Part shown: in pieces, positions 40,002 through 50,094 of the stretch
Numbering within the stretch: the first letter of the stretch is position 1
How the letters are laid out: each line of letters begins with the position of its first letter
Source of the DNA: a virus
Length of the DNA: 64,000 nt
IMG/VR virus record: IMGVR_UViG_3300009154_002711
Coordinates: 62,001-126,000 of that record
Strand: one strand, 5' to 3'
Notes under the pieces: generated by a model
What the model saw: the letters and a program-made list of their open reading frames with translations, nothing else
Database searches by the model: none
Told to the model about the DNA's origin: nothing
Position numbers and translations under genes: made by a program

Positions 40002-41810
40002 ATGCAAGATATATCAAGGTTTAGACTTACAGTAAGTTTCCCAGATATAACATCTGGGTTAACTGTTACTGATATGCAATTAACTATTAATATGGTACGT
40101 AGTCTAAACGTAGTATTTAGTAGTACAGTTAGTCCTACAGATGCTGAGATACAGAATATTATAGTTAACTTTGGAGACCCTCAAGTAGCAATCTACTTAC
40201 AAGCTTGTCAAGATGTAAATGGAAAGTATTTATTTGCAGATTACAATTCTTTATCCGGTGCTCTACAGAATAACCAGAGTTTAAGAGATGGTTTAAGAGC
40301 AGCGACTGCTCATTTCTCTGCAGCTTATTTAATCAATTCTAAAGTTGGTCAGATTGAACAGCAACAAAAGATTGCTAAGCAGCATGAAGATACAGCTATT
40401 AGAATACTAACCCTATTACTAAAACCACAAGTACTTACTACTATGAATACTTCTAGTAGTACTACAGGAACTGCTAGTGATTATGTTAGTATGTATTTCT
40501 CCATGGCGCCTCAAGTAATCTTTAATAATAATATCCTAAATGATTTAGTTCCATATCCGTATATAACCTTAGTAAGAAATAAACAGAGAGCACAAGCAGT
40601 ATTAAACTACGGTGGTAGAGTAAGTACTGTTGAGTTTGCTAATGGTGATAATAGTATTGATATTATTAGTAAGATCTCAGATCAAATTAATAGTGAACCC
40701 AATCTAAACTTAATCACAGTACCGCATCAAGATAACGATACTCCTACTACTATAGTTAAGTTTGGTTATAGTTCTATTCAAGACTTTAGTGCAGATCAAC
40801 AAAGTATACTATTAAGTGCACAGAATTATATGCCTGTTAGTATCGATGAATTAAGAATTCATGGTAGATTATTAGATGCGCTACAAGATACAGAAGCGGT
40901 TACAATATATCTACAAAGATTAACTAATGGCAAGGGGACAATAACCTTAGGCAGTAACACAAGTTTTGATAATATATATACAGTTACAGGAACCAGCACT
41001 TTATTTACCCAAGAAGTTAGTTTAGGCGATTCCATTATAGTTAATGGCAATACATATCAAGTAGTTAATATAACCAGTGATACAGACTTAGAGATAAAGA
41101 GTTTATCAGGAACTCCTAGTTTTACCGCAGCCAGTTATACAATACAAGAACCCGGAATACCAGAAGTAGTTTATGGAACACAACACGATTATAATACTTT
41201 AACTAAGACTGGACCTTATGGATTACTAATCAATATAACTAATTCTAATGGTACAGTAGTTACCACCAATACTAATGCTAATAGTGTAATTAATACATTC
41301 TATTTCAGCGGCACTACCACAGCCACGCGTACTTTACAATATAGAATATCTACGACTCCTAGTGGGGCAATACCTCCTCAAGGAATCTATACAATAAATG
41401 TTACTACAGGCACTACTGCAGAGCAATTAGTATTATTATTACTTAATGATATTTACAGTAACAGAAACACTAATTTCCTTTTAGGAGCATTAACTAGTAT
41501 CAGCACTGCTATACAAATGACAGGTTTCAGAAGAACAGATCCACAGTATCAATTAATCATAGATATATTAGTAGTACCTACAGGAATAACATTTGCTAGA
41601 GGTACTACAAGTGTTGTTAGAGGTTCTTTTAGTACAAGTGCTAAGAGTTTAATACTAGATACCTCTTTAGCTGCGGGTAATGTAAGTAATGATGTTAGTC
41701 CAAATACAGGAATTCCTGTAGGAACTTTAATATCTAAATATAAACCAAATAGTGATATGCAACGGGTATTAGATCGAATTAATGATTCTTATGGATTACG
41801 AGGCTACTAA
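40002..41810 (+). CDS. Large beta-rich virion protein, 602 aa
   Basis: Residues 1-150 are helical; 310-390 contain the domain GTSTLFTQEVSLGDSIIVNG then YQVVNITSDTDLEI, of the type repeated in the sheath gene and common in phage decorating regions. The rest is Thr/Asn-rich beta. Probably a neck, collar or tail-terminator protein. Its stop overlaps the next start. Confidence 0.5.
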   Translation: MQDISRFRLTVSFPDITSGLTVTDMQLTINMVRSLNVVFSSTVSPTDAEIQNIIVNFGDPQVAIYLQACQDVNGKYLFADYNSLSGALQNNQSLRDGLRAATAHFSAAYLINSKVGQIEQQQKIAKQHEDTAIRILTLLLKPQVLTTMNTSSSTTGTASDYVSMYFSMAPQVIFNNNILNDLVPYPYITLVRNKQRAQAVLNYGGRVSTVEFANGDNSIDIISKISDQINSEPNLNLITVPHQDNDTPTTIVKFGYSSIQDFSADQQSILLSAQNYMPVSIDELRIHGRLLDALQDTEAVTIYLQRLTNGKGTITLGSNTSFDNIYTVTGTSTLFTQEVSLGDSIIVNGNTYQVVNITSDTDLEIKSLSGTPSFTAASYTIQEPGIPEVVYGTQHDYNTLTKTGPYGLLINITNSNGTVVTTNTNANSVINTFYFSGTTTATRTLQYRISTTPSGAIPPQGIYTINVTTGTTAEQLVLLLLNDIYSNRNTNFLLGALTSISTAIQMTGFRRTDPQYQLIIDILVVPTGITFARGTTSVVRGSFSTSAKSLILDTSLAAGNVSNDVSPNTGIPVGTLISKYKPNSDMQRVLDRINDSYGLRGY

Positions 41811-43027
41811 TGAAACCTTTAATATTAGGCTTAACTAAAATCAACTTTACTACTAACACCTTTCCAATAGTACAGTTTTATGGAATTAACTTTACTAATA
41901 TACAAACTATACAAGTTTATAATCTTAGTGGAATTACTTTTAATATAATTAAAGAATCTTTACAAGATAACTTCTTTGAAGCAGTTGCAGTAGTAGCTTT
42001 ACCTAATGGCTATACGCCTGTATATGCAACGGGATATGTAACTGTAGTAAATAACTTAGGAGAAGAAAGTAATACAGTTCCTATAAATATAACTAAGACT
42101 ACAGATTTAATAACTACACAAGATTTAATCTATAATACTTTATTAGGATTAGCCAACAATCCTTTATTAACCAGTCCTCCATTTAAAAATGCTGATGGTA
42201 CCGATCAATATCCTGATCCAGCCACTGGAAAGAATTATGTATTGTCCACCATTAGAGATTACGCAGGATTTGCTCCTGATCCGGGATTAACCCTATCTGT
42301 ATATCCTTATTCAACTAGAGAGAATAAACTCTTACCAGCTATTACAACAAACACTGGGACCTATTATAAAGACTACACATTAGCAGGAAATAAAACTCTT
42401 GGACAATGTAAAGAGATAACCATGTTAGTAATTGAATTAAGATTAACTGGGCCGGCATTAGATAATCAAACTACTATAACAACAGCATCTGGAAAAGTAA
42501 CACAGAAGTTAGACACATATGAAGGTGTAATAAGAGCTTACACAGAACTAATCAGAAGAATCTTACAGTATGATTTATTTGGGATTAACAACTTAGCCAA
42601 AGCTACCACATTAATTAAAGTAGATTATAAGAGTTCTAGCCCTTTTACTGACTCAGGTATTTATTTCCACTTAGTAGAAATGTATTGGGAAGTAGAATTG
42701 TTCAAGACTAATTATTATGCATATACAGTTCCTGCTACTACAATTGATATTCAGTATAGTTTAGATGATATCTACCCGAGTACTTTACCAGCTAACAGTA
42801 TTATAACAATTACACAATTAGCAACTACCATACCATTACCAAGTCAGTGGTTACCAGGAAACACAACACAATACAACAGCAGCTTTACATTTATATATAC
42901 AATAGGAGATCCTGGACTTGCAGGAGCTTTTACATCAGTTAATATAACTTGCCCAGATAATACAGGGTATTTATTATATTATGACAACAGTGGTTTACTA
43001 ATAAACAAGACTATTACAACAGGATAA
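41810..43027 (+). CDS. Virion protein, 405 aa
   Basis: Begins MKPLILGLTKINFTTNTFPI; residues 10-100 resemble an Ig/IPT-type beta domain, and 180-250 are helical (YEGVIRAYTELIRRILQYDL). It lies immediately before the tail sheath gene, so a tail-completion or neck role is likely. No precise family. Confidence 0.5.
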   Translation: MKPLILGLTKINFTTNTFPIVQFYGINFTNIQTIQVYNLSGITFNIIKESLQDNFFEAVAVVALPNGYTPVYATGYVTVVNNLGEESNTVPINITKTTDLITTQDLIYNTLLGLANNPLLTSPPFKNADGTDQYPDPATGKNYVLSTIRDYAGFAPDPGLTLSVYPYSTRENKLLPAITTNTGTYYKDYTLAGNKTLGQCKEITMLVIELRLTGPALDNQTTITTASGKVTQKLDTYEGVIRAYTELIRRILQYDLFGINNLAKATTLIKVDYKSSSPFTDSGIYFHLVEMYWEVELFKTNYYAYTVPATTIDIQYSLDDIYPSTLPANSIITITQLATTIPLPSQWLPGNTTQYNSSFTFIYTIGDPGLAGAFTSVNITCPDNTGYLLYYDNSGLLINKTITTG

Positions 43028-43031
43028 TCAT

Positions 43032-46000
43032 ATGGCAACCGACCAAAGAACTCCACGGGTATTAATTTCAGAACCAACTAATACAATAGTTGCTCCACGT
43101 ACGGTAAATTTAAACCGCATTGGAGTTTATGGCAGGTTTAGAAGAGGCCCTGCAAATACCCACACAACATTATCATCTAGAGATACCTTTTCTCGTAGAT
43201 ACGGAATTGATACAAACCCAGGATCCCTATGTGTACAGACCGCATTTGATCAAGGTGCTGGTGACTTTGCTATTTATAGAATTGTCCCAGGAGCTAGTGC
43301 AGCTACCGCCACTATTACCCTAACAGGAATTGTTGGTACTGCAGGAACTCAAGATGTTGCCTTATGGCATTATAAAAGTGGAGATACTAGTGGTACTGGT
43401 GTTGTAGTTGCTTATGCAGTAACCTCAATTGGGGAAACCGCTGCAACTATTATGAACAGATTAGTTAGTAATATTAACGCCAACCCTGTAACCGTTGGAA
43501 GATTAAACGCCGTGTATAATAGCACAGCTACTCCAAGTATTACTTTAACTACAACTACTATTGGTGCCGCTGCAAACACTGAGCAGTATTATATAGCAGT
43601 AGGAAGTAGTGGATTAAGTGGAGCGACACCAACATTTGCTAGTGGAGGCTATACCTTTAGTGGTGGAGCTAATGCCGCTACTGCAGGATCTATTACTTTA
43701 TATGATGCTACTGGCTTGTTACCTTTAGTAACTATCACAGATGTATCTGTAGGATACTCTAACTTAGTACTTACTGTTACCGCTGGTATTGGTAGTAGTA
43801 AATGGAACCTAACAGTACAAGATCAAAGTGCTAGTAATAACACAGTAAGTACTGTAGATGCTTTTGGTAACCCTATTGTTAGTAACGTTACTCAAAGTGG
43901 AAGACAAGAAGTATATACCGGATTAGATTTCCTTAACTTAGATATTCTAGGATTTATGCAGCAATTTGATAAGTCTGAATATATCAAAGCACAATATGTT
44001 GGTAGAGGTGGACCTAATGCTGCTGGCCCTAATGGAATTAGTGATATTAACTTACGTCCTACAAGAGCAGGAAAGCAATATGCAGTAAGTCTTACAAGAG
44101 GTTATAGACCTAATACTCAAGATGACACCGGGTATACCTTTGTTAAATCTTTAATAAGTGTAAGCCAAACAGTAAGAAATGCATTTAATCCTACTACCAC
44201 AACTACTACAACTTTTACTCAAGGTATTGATTATAAGTTGACTGGTAATACCGTTGATTGGTTGTATGATTCACTAGATCTAGCACAACCAGGAACAGTT
44301 ACAGTTACTTCTGCTAACTACTATCAAGTAATTGGTACTAATACAACCTTCTTAACTACGTTTAGTGTTGGTAACTTAATTAAATTTAATAGTGTCTCTT
44401 ACACAATCGCTAGTATTACTAATGATTTATTATTAACTCTAACAACTCCTGCTGCCGCCACAAGTGGAGCTTCTTATGTTAGAGATGATAACAGCACAGT
44501 TAACGAACCTATTAACGCGACCTCTATGATTATGCCTGCAGTAGGCAGCACAGTAGCCGCAGCTAACTCAGGAGCAGGTACTGGCTCTTTAACTAACGCC
44601 ACTACTTATTACTACGTAGTATGTGCAGGAGATGCTGGTGGATATACTACTTTAGGAACTGTGGTTAACGTTGCTGCTACAAGTACAGGAACTATTAACT
44701 TAACCTGGACTGCAGTAAGTAATGCTACTAAATACAGAGTATTCAGAAAGACTACTACTATTTCTGCTGGTGATACTTCAGTAAGTTACTATGATATTCT
44801 TAGTGGAACTACACTTAACTACTTAGATACTAACGCTGCCCCTACAGGAACTGCTACTGTTCCTTCTTCTAACACAACTACCGGAGTATTAGCAGCAGTT
44901 ACAGGACTAAACGCAGCTACTACATACTTCTATACTGTTTGTGCTTCTCCTGATAACGTAAACTTCACTACTATTAGTGGTAACGTACCAAGTGCAGTTG
45001 TAAGTAGCACAGGAATTGTAAACGTGACTTGGCCTATTTCTGCTGGTGCTAACTACTACAGAGTATTCAGAAAGCCAACAACTATTATTAGTGCAGGTGA
45101 TACTACTATTGGTTATTACACAATTACTGGTGGAAACATTACTACACTAGCTGATACTTTAGGAAGTCTTAATGCTACTACTGCCACAGTTCCTAGTACT
45201 AATGGTACCGGGTTAGCTACAGTACTTAGCACAACTCCTACTACTGTTACAGGAACTGGTACAGCCTTTATTAACCAGTTTGCAGTTGGGGATACAGTTA
45301 CTATTCGTACTAGAGCTTATAGCGGGGCTGCAACGCCTTTAGTATTAACCGCTACTACAGATGGAACTACTACTACAGTAACAGCACAACAACCTTATGC
45401 TTTTATTAATGCTAGTAACGTACCAGTAATTCAATTAGGTGATATTATCAGAATTGGTTCTGAGAATCGTAAGATTACAGCTATTACAAGTGCAACCGTA
45501 GTTGTAGTAGATTATGCATTCGCAGCTAACACTACCCAACCTTTATACATTGTACAAGATAGAGTGATTACTGCTATTGGAAGTAACACTTCCTTAACTG
45601 TAAGTTCTGCCTTTACTTACTTTGGAGCTAACTTAGCTTATGAAATCCTACGTAGAGAATTCTATACAGCTAACATTGTTTCTTGTAAAGACACAACAGT
45701 TGTAACAACTCCTTTATATGGTGGAAGTGATGGTCCTTTACCAAGTGCTCAAGATTATATCAATGCTATTAACACCAGTAACACTTATAACTTGAACTAT
45801 ATTGTAGTTGGTGCTGAAGCAGGAATCGTAGATAACTTTAACGTACATGCTGCACAAATTACTGCTGTAGATAACTCTGTAGAACTAACCGGATTACGTA
45901 TTGCAATCTTACAAGCTCCTAAATCTTGGACTACTACAGATACAATTGTAAGTAACTCCTTAACTTATGCACAACCAAGTGTATATAAAGGTGGAGCAGT

Positions 46001-46604
46001 AATGGTTTATAGTTGGCACACATATACAGCACAGACTTCTGTAGCTCCTCTTAGTGTTCCTGGTAATGGTTTCTATGTAGGGCACTTAGCAAGTACACCT
46101 TTCTATGTAAGTCCTGCTGCTCGTAGATCCAGTCCTACTATCAAGAATATTGTAGATACCACTCTAACAACCTCCCAAGATTACTACAATGCTATTGCTG
46201 ATGCAGGCTTCGAAGCCTTAATCTTAGACCCCGCTATTGGTCAATATCACTGTTTAACTGGGAAGACTACTTCTACTGATTCTAACTGGGTATATATCTC
46301 TGTAAGACGTGTATATAACGTATTACGTGAGAACATCTACTTTGCGTTAAGTTGGGTTAAATCTGAACCAGCAAGTACACAAAACAGCTACTACAATAGA
46401 ATTAATGACTCTGTAGATAATATCTTACAAAATGCTAAGAATCAAGGGATTATTGAGGCATTTGTACCAACAACTTCTACTGCTAGTAGTTCTGACAGAG
46501 CGGCCGGGATTGTTAAAGTCTATACATCTATTACCCCTGTATATCCTGCAGACTTTATTAATCTTGAGATCAATCGTAGTATCCCATTAGCAATCAATAT
46601 TTAA
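43032..46604 (+). CDS. Tail sheath protein with inserted FN3-like and beta repeats, 1190 aa
   Basis: The N-terminus (APRTVNLNRIGVYGRFRRGP) and C-terminus (YNVLRENIYFALSWVKSEPA, DRAAGIVKVYTSITPVYPAD) are those of contractile sheaths. The middle (about residues 420-880) holds two copies of a GTxTxF...VGD/V-type beta domain and two tandem FN3-like repeats with matching TYYYVVCAGD/TYFYTVCASP and KYRVFRKTTT/YYRVFRKPTT. At 1190 residues it is about twice the usual size, so the inserts probably decorate the outer tail surface. Confidence 0.78.
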   Translation: MATDQRTPRVLISEPTNTIVAPRTVNLNRIGVYGRFRRGPANTHTTLSSRDTFSRRYGIDTNPGSLCVQTAFDQGAGDFAIYRIVPGASAATATITLTGIVGTAGTQDVALWHYKSGDTSGTGVVVAYAVTSIGETAATIMNRLVSNINANPVTVGRLNAVYNSTATPSITLTTTTIGAAANTEQYYIAVGSSGLSGATPTFASGGYTFSGGANAATAGSITLYDATGLLPLVTITDVSVGYSNLVLTVTAGIGSSKWNLTVQDQSASNNTVSTVDAFGNPIVSNVTQSGRQEVYTGLDFLNLDILGFMQQFDKSEYIKAQYVGRGGPNAAGPNGISDINLRPTRAGKQYAVSLTRGYRPNTQDDTGYTFVKSLISVSQTVRNAFNPTTTTTTTFTQGIDYKLTGNTVDWLYDSLDLAQPGTVTVTSANYYQVIGTNTTFLTTFSVGNLIKFNSVSYTIASITNDLLLTLTTPAAATSGASYVRDDNSTVNEPINATSMIMPAVGSTVAAANSGAGTGSLTNATTYYYVVCAGDAGGYTTLGTVVNVAATSTGTINLTWTAVSNATKYRVFRKTTTISAGDTSVSYYDILSGTTLNYLDTNAAPTGTATVPSSNTTTGVLAAVTGLNAATTYFYTVCASPDNVNFTTISGNVPSAVVSSTGIVNVTWPISAGANYYRVFRKPTTIISAGDTTIGYYTITGGNITTLADTLGSLNATTATVPSTNGTGLATVLSTTPTTVTGTGTAFINQFAVGDTVTIRTRAYSGAATPLVLTATTDGTTTTVTAQQPYAFINASNVPVIQLGDIIRIGSENRKITAITSATVVVVDYAFAANTTQPLYIVQDRVITAIGSNTSLTVSSAFTYFGANLAYEILRREFYTANIVSCKDTTVVTTPLYGGSDGPLPSAQDYINAINTSNTYNLNYIVVGAEAGIVDNFNVHAAQITAVDNSVELTGLRIAILQAPKSWTTTDTIVSNSLTYAQPSVYKGGAVMVYSWHTYTAQTSVAPLSVPGNGFYVGHLASTPFYVSPAARRSSPTIKNIVDTTLTTSQDYYNAIADAGFEALILDPAIGQYHCLTGKTTSTDSNWVYISVRRVYNVLRENIYFALSWVKSEPASTQNSYYNRINDSVDNILQNAKNQGIIEAFVPTTSTASSSDRAAGIVKVYTSITPVYPADFINLEINRSIPLAINI

Positions 46605-46614
46605 GGAGTTCATA

Positions 46615-47286
46615 ATGTCTATTTTAAGTAAAGCGCCAGGGAATGCTGAATTAGTCCCATTTTCTGGATATGATTGTCAAGTATGGCTAGCAAACCAAGC
46701 AGATGGTAAACCAGTATTAGTGGGTGAATATACCTCTGGTACATTTACCATCAGAGATGCTACTGAAGCATACTTAACATTCAACCAAAGAATCCCTATG
46801 TATCTAAACGGAGAGATTCAGATTGCATGGGTATTAGAAAGAGGACTATTAGATCTAGGAATGATTCAAGAGATCTTTGGGGAAACCCAAATGACAAGAG
46901 CAGATAGATTTAATAGAGGTCCCAGATTCTCTTTAACTTTTAATGTAAATGCAGATGACTTATCTTCTAGTGGTTTAGTATCAGGTAGTCCCGAAGGCTC
47001 CGGTGCTCAATCTAACACCATTGATTTCTCTAAAGGGGGCTATGTTAATAATAACCCTAATGATTTAAGCTTCGCAGAAAGATACCCAGGATCTCCTACT
47101 ACGGGTGCATTAAGACCCAGATCTACATCTTCTAGACTTAAATTAGAGATGTGTAAATCAGATAGTTTTTCTATGGCAGCTATGTCAGGCCGACCTGTAG
47201 TAGCTACTCAGATTCAAGGACTAGCTGAAGGTTGGAAAATATTAGAGGGTAATAAAGGTTATAGTCCTCTTGGCCCCTTGTTCTAA
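46615..47286 (+). CDS. Tail tube protein, 223 aa
   Basis: AAGGAGTTCATA precedes the ATG. It follows the sheath gene, the usual place for the tube. The core VGEYTSGTFTIRDATEAYLT, then the IPMYLNGEIQIAWVLERGLL pattern, is repeated in the two following genes. It would form the rigid tube inside the contractile sheath. Confidence 0.68.
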   Translation: MSILSKAPGNAELVPFSGYDCQVWLANQADGKPVLVGEYTSGTFTIRDATEAYLTFNQRIPMYLNGEIQIAWVLERGLLDLGMIQEIFGETQMTRADRFNRGPRFSLTFNVNADDLSSSGLVSGSPEGSGAQSNTIDFSKGGYVNNNPNDLSFAERYPGSPTTGALRPRSTSSRLKLEMCKSDSFSMAAMSGRPVVATQIQGLAEGWKILEGNKGYSPLGPLF

Positions 47287-47309
47287 AGTTCGTAATCATA
47301 ATCCTATAT

Positions 47310-47342
47310 TAGACACTGTAGCAATGCAGTGTCTATTTTTTA
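47310..47342 (+). terminator. Terminator after tube gene
   Basis: TAGACACTG pairs with CAGTGTCTA around TAGCAATG, followed by TTTTTT. A near-perfect intrinsic terminator. Confidence 0.8.
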
Positions 47343-47377
47343 TGTTATACTTTTAAAGTAATATATAAACAACAACA

Positions 47378-47770
47378 ATGGAAGAATCTAAAGACTGGAA
47401 AGTTTGGGTAAGTAATACAGAAGGGACCACGTTAGTAGGAGAATATAAGACAGGAACTTTTACTATTTACTGTAGTGTAGAACAAGAAATAATGACTATG
47501 GAAAGTAGAATACCTAAATATTTAGCCGGGGAAAAACAAATAAAATGGAAACTAGAAGACGGTAGTTTAGATCATGATTTAATTACTAAGTTACGCCCCG
47601 AAAGAAAATATAGTTCAGGAATACGATTCTTTATTACAGGAAATACTATAAACGGGCCAGTAAAGTTATCATCATTAGCCTCAGATTACTTTAATATTTC
47701 TGGTGAAGAGAAGGTATTAGATAGCACAACCATTGTTGGCTATGCAGAAGAATATGATATAATACAATAG
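47378..47770 (+). CDS. Tail-tube-like paralogue, 130 aa
   Basis: Contains VWVSN...TTLVGEYKTGTFTIYC, RIPKYLAGEKQIKWKLEDGS and LDHDL, the same motif order as the tube gene. It may be an initiator, terminator or specialised tube variant. It has its own promoter region after the preceding terminator. Confidence 0.6.
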   Translation: MEESKDWKVWVSNTEGTTLVGEYKTGTFTIYCSVEQEIMTMESRIPKYLAGEKQIKWKLEDGSLDHDLITKLRPERKYSSGIRFFITGNTINGPVKLSSLASDYFNISGEEKVLDSTTIVGYAEEYDIIQ

Positions 47771-47791
47771 TAAATTAAGGTAATAATAACA

Positions 47792-48664
47792 ATGCTTACA
47801 AATTGCAAGATCTGGGTATATTCCAAGAAAGGTTTATGTACAGGCACATCAACATTAGTTGGTAGATATGAAAAGGGAAACTTTAGTGCTGAGATTGTAG
47901 AAGAGGCCTATCTAGACCTTAGTAAAAGAGTACCTACATATTTGGGCGAGGTAAAAATATATTGGGAATTAGAAGATGGAAGTTTAGATACAGAACAAAT
48001 CCTTAAGTTATCTCAACAAGATCCAACAATCAAATTCTTTATGACAGCTTGTACGGATGCCCCTATAACATCAGTCTCAGGCCTCCCATCCGAATCTCCT
48101 GGAATACTTAAACCAGGAATACTTGAATTTATTGAATGTAAATCTGATAGTTTCTTTGATCGGAACAATAAAGGCATTACATCTATTAAGGGCACCGCTG
48201 AAGGTTGGACAGTAGTACATGATATTAAATTTAACCTAGATTGTTTAAAAGTAGATAACTTAGCAACTAGATTATCTAAAGGTGAAACAGTAAAAGAAAG
48301 AGGGCACTTCAAAGTTTGGCTTAGCTTACGAGATATGCCTTGTGAAGTATTAGTGGGAGAATATAAGATTGGAGAAGCAAAGTATAATGTAGATTTAGGA
48401 GAAGACAATCCAGATCCCTTAAGTAAATCTTCCTTCAAGACTAAAGTTAGTTGGAGATTTAGAGATGGCGAATTAGATTACGAACTTATTAATTGTTTAC
48501 TAAAAAGAGCCAAGTATTATAATAGTCCTTATGAATTTTATATCATAGTAAATAGAAATAAACTATTTAATTTAGAATCTGAATTCCTTACTGAAGAAGC
48601 TGCTAAAGAAGCCAAAGAGAGTAAACTAATTACCGGAATTGCTAATGGTTATCAGAAACTATAA
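47792..48664 (+). CDS. Duplicated tail-tube-like protein, 290 aa
   Basis: Two copies of the tube-like motif: residues 1-90 (STLVGRYEKGNFSAEIVEEA, RVPTYLGEVKIYWELEDGSL) and about 180-290 (VLVGEYKIGEAKYNVDLGED, KVSWRFRDGELDYELINCLL). This makes four copies across three adjacent genes. Probably an adaptor in the tail tube or baseplate; no exact match is claimed. Confidence 0.55.
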   Translation: MLTNCKIWVYSKKGLCTGTSTLVGRYEKGNFSAEIVEEAYLDLSKRVPTYLGEVKIYWELEDGSLDTEQILKLSQQDPTIKFFMTACTDAPITSVSGLPSESPGILKPGILEFIECKSDSFFDRNNKGITSIKGTAEGWTVVHDIKFNLDCLKVDNLATRLSKGETVKERGHFKVWLSLRDMPCEVLVGEYKIGEAKYNVDLGEDNPDPLSKSSFKTKVSWRFRDGELDYELINCLLKRAKYYNSPYEFYIIVNRNKLFNLESEFLTEEAAKEAKESKLITGIANGYQKL

Positions 48665-48699
48665 TTTAACCTTATTCTGGACTCAATCCTACTTCATCT

Positions 48700-50007
48700 G
48701 CTCGTGTGGCGGGGTCACTATTGACACCCTCAAAAAGTACATCTAGAACCAAGGGAAAGAAGCATGAGAATCACCTACCAGTACCGGATGCGCCCACCCC
48801 CTAACCAAGAAGCCACAATGCTTGATTGGTTAGAACTGTTACGGAAGCAGTACAACTACCACTTGGGTGAGCGTCTGGACTGGGAACGGCTCAATAAATG
48901 CCCTGTAGACCGTTGCTCTATTATCAGTTGTCCAATTGCCCCACCCAAAGACAGACCTAGCTATTACAGCCAACAAAATGACCTACTCAATACCAAGAAG
49001 CTGTTTCCTGAGTACAAAGCTATTCACTCTCAGGTACTTCAAGATTGCGTAAAACGTATTGACCGCACTTGGCAGCGATTCACTCAAGGGGACAGTAACG
49101 GTAAGCGGTCAGGCCGTCCTCGATTCAAAAGCAAAGGCCGCTATCACTCATTCACTTACACCCAGATGAAACCAGGATGCTTGGATGGGAAACTGCTTAC
49201 CCTGCCCAAGCTGGGAGTCATCAAGCTTATTTTGCATCGTCCCATCCCAAACGGCTTTGTTATCAAAACCGCTACCGTCACGCATCGGGCGGACGGGTGG
49301 TATGTGTCCTTATCCTTGCTCTGTGATGATGTGCCCCTTTTGGCTCCAGACCCAAACCCAGAAAATACGATAGGGATTGACTTAGGGCTAAAGGCGTTCC
49401 TGGTCACATCTGAAGGTGAAGAAGTTGCTATTCCACAACATTACCGCAAAGCTGAGAAGAAGCTAAGGCGCATACAACGTCAGCTATCCAAGAAGAAAAA
49501 GGGCAGCAACAACCGCAATAAAGCCCTACGCCGGGTTGCCAAATTGCAGCAACGCACGGCTAACCAACGTAAAGATTTTCACCACAAGACAGCTTCTAAT
49601 CTTGTGGTAAAGCATCAGGTCATTGCTCATGAAGACCTGAACATCAAAGGCTTGGCAAAGTCCAGACTAGCCAAGTCAGTCAATGATGCCGGATGGGGTC
49701 AATTCCTGTCAATTCTCGCTGTCAAAGCTGCAAATGCTGGACGGATGACGATAGCAGTGAATCCAAACGGCACAAGTCAAGAATGTTCTAGCTGTGGAAC
49801 GCACGTCCCCAAGACCTTAGCCGACAGGTGGCATAACTGCCCTAGCTGTGCCCTGAGTCTTGACCGTGACCACAATGCAGCCCTGAACATCAAACAAAAG
49901 GCGGTGGGTCATCCCGTCTCTGCTAGGGGAGGCTTCCAGGATGCTGGGCCAATGAACCTAGAAGCCCGCTCTATACCGCTTTGCGGTTAGAGTCGGGAGT
50001 ATGTCAC
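48700..50007 (+). mobile_element. TnpB-only insertion element (IS200/IS605 superfamily, no tnpA)
   Basis: A GC-richer island within AT-rich structural genes contains one intact tnpB and no transposase tnpA. The right end carries ACCGC-TTT-GCGGT and GAGTCGGGAGTATGTCAC, likely the 3' end of the guide RNA (reRNA) region. Exact ends are not fixed; no direct repeats are expected for this superfamily. Confidence 0.6.
48764..49990 (+). CDS. tnpB: TnpB RNA-guided nuclease, 408 aa
   Basis: RuvC-type nuclease of IS200/IS605 elements. Catalytic acids are intact: Asp206 in GIDLGLKAFLVTSEGE, Glu290 in AHEDLNIKG and Asp369 in LDRDHNAALNI. A zinc ribbon has Cys341, Cys344, Cys359 and Cys362. The Arg/Lys-rich helix EKKLRRIQRQLSKKKKGSNN is typical. 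The VSARGGFQDAGPMNLEAR tail resembles cyanobacterial copies. Full length and probably active; it would cut DNA with a guide from the adjoining right end. Confidence 0.85.
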   Translation: MRITYQYRMRPPPNQEATMLDWLELLRKQYNYHLGERLDWERLNKCPVDRCSIISCPIAPPKDRPSYYSQQNDLLNTKKLFPEYKAIHSQVLQDCVKRIDRTWQRFTQGDSNGKRSGRPRFKSKGRYHSFTYTQMKPGCLDGKLLTLPKLGVIKLILHRPIPNGFVIKTATVTHRADGWYVSLSLLCDDVPLLAPDPNPENTIGIDLGLKAFLVTSEGEEVAIPQHYRKAEKKLRRIQRQLSKKKKGSNNRNKALRRVAKLQQRTANQRKDFHHKTASNLVVKHQVIAHEDLNIKGLAKSRLAKSVNDAGWGQFLSILAVKAANAGRMTIAVNPNGTSQECSSCGTHVPKTLADRWHNCPSCALSLDRDHNAALNIKQKAVGHPVSARGGFQDAGPMNLEARSIPLCG

Positions 50008-50028
50008 TAAACTAAATAACACTTTAAG

Positions 50029-50050
50029 ACTAGGCCCTGCCTAGTTTTCT
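50029..50050 (+). terminator. Terminator beyond the insertion element
   Basis: ACTAGGC-CCT-GCCTAGT followed by TTTCT on the plus strand. It probably ended the tube-gene transcript before the insertion. Confidence 0.62.
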
Positions 50051-50094
50051 AGTATTAAGTAGGATATACTATATACAAACAGCTCAGTGAACTT

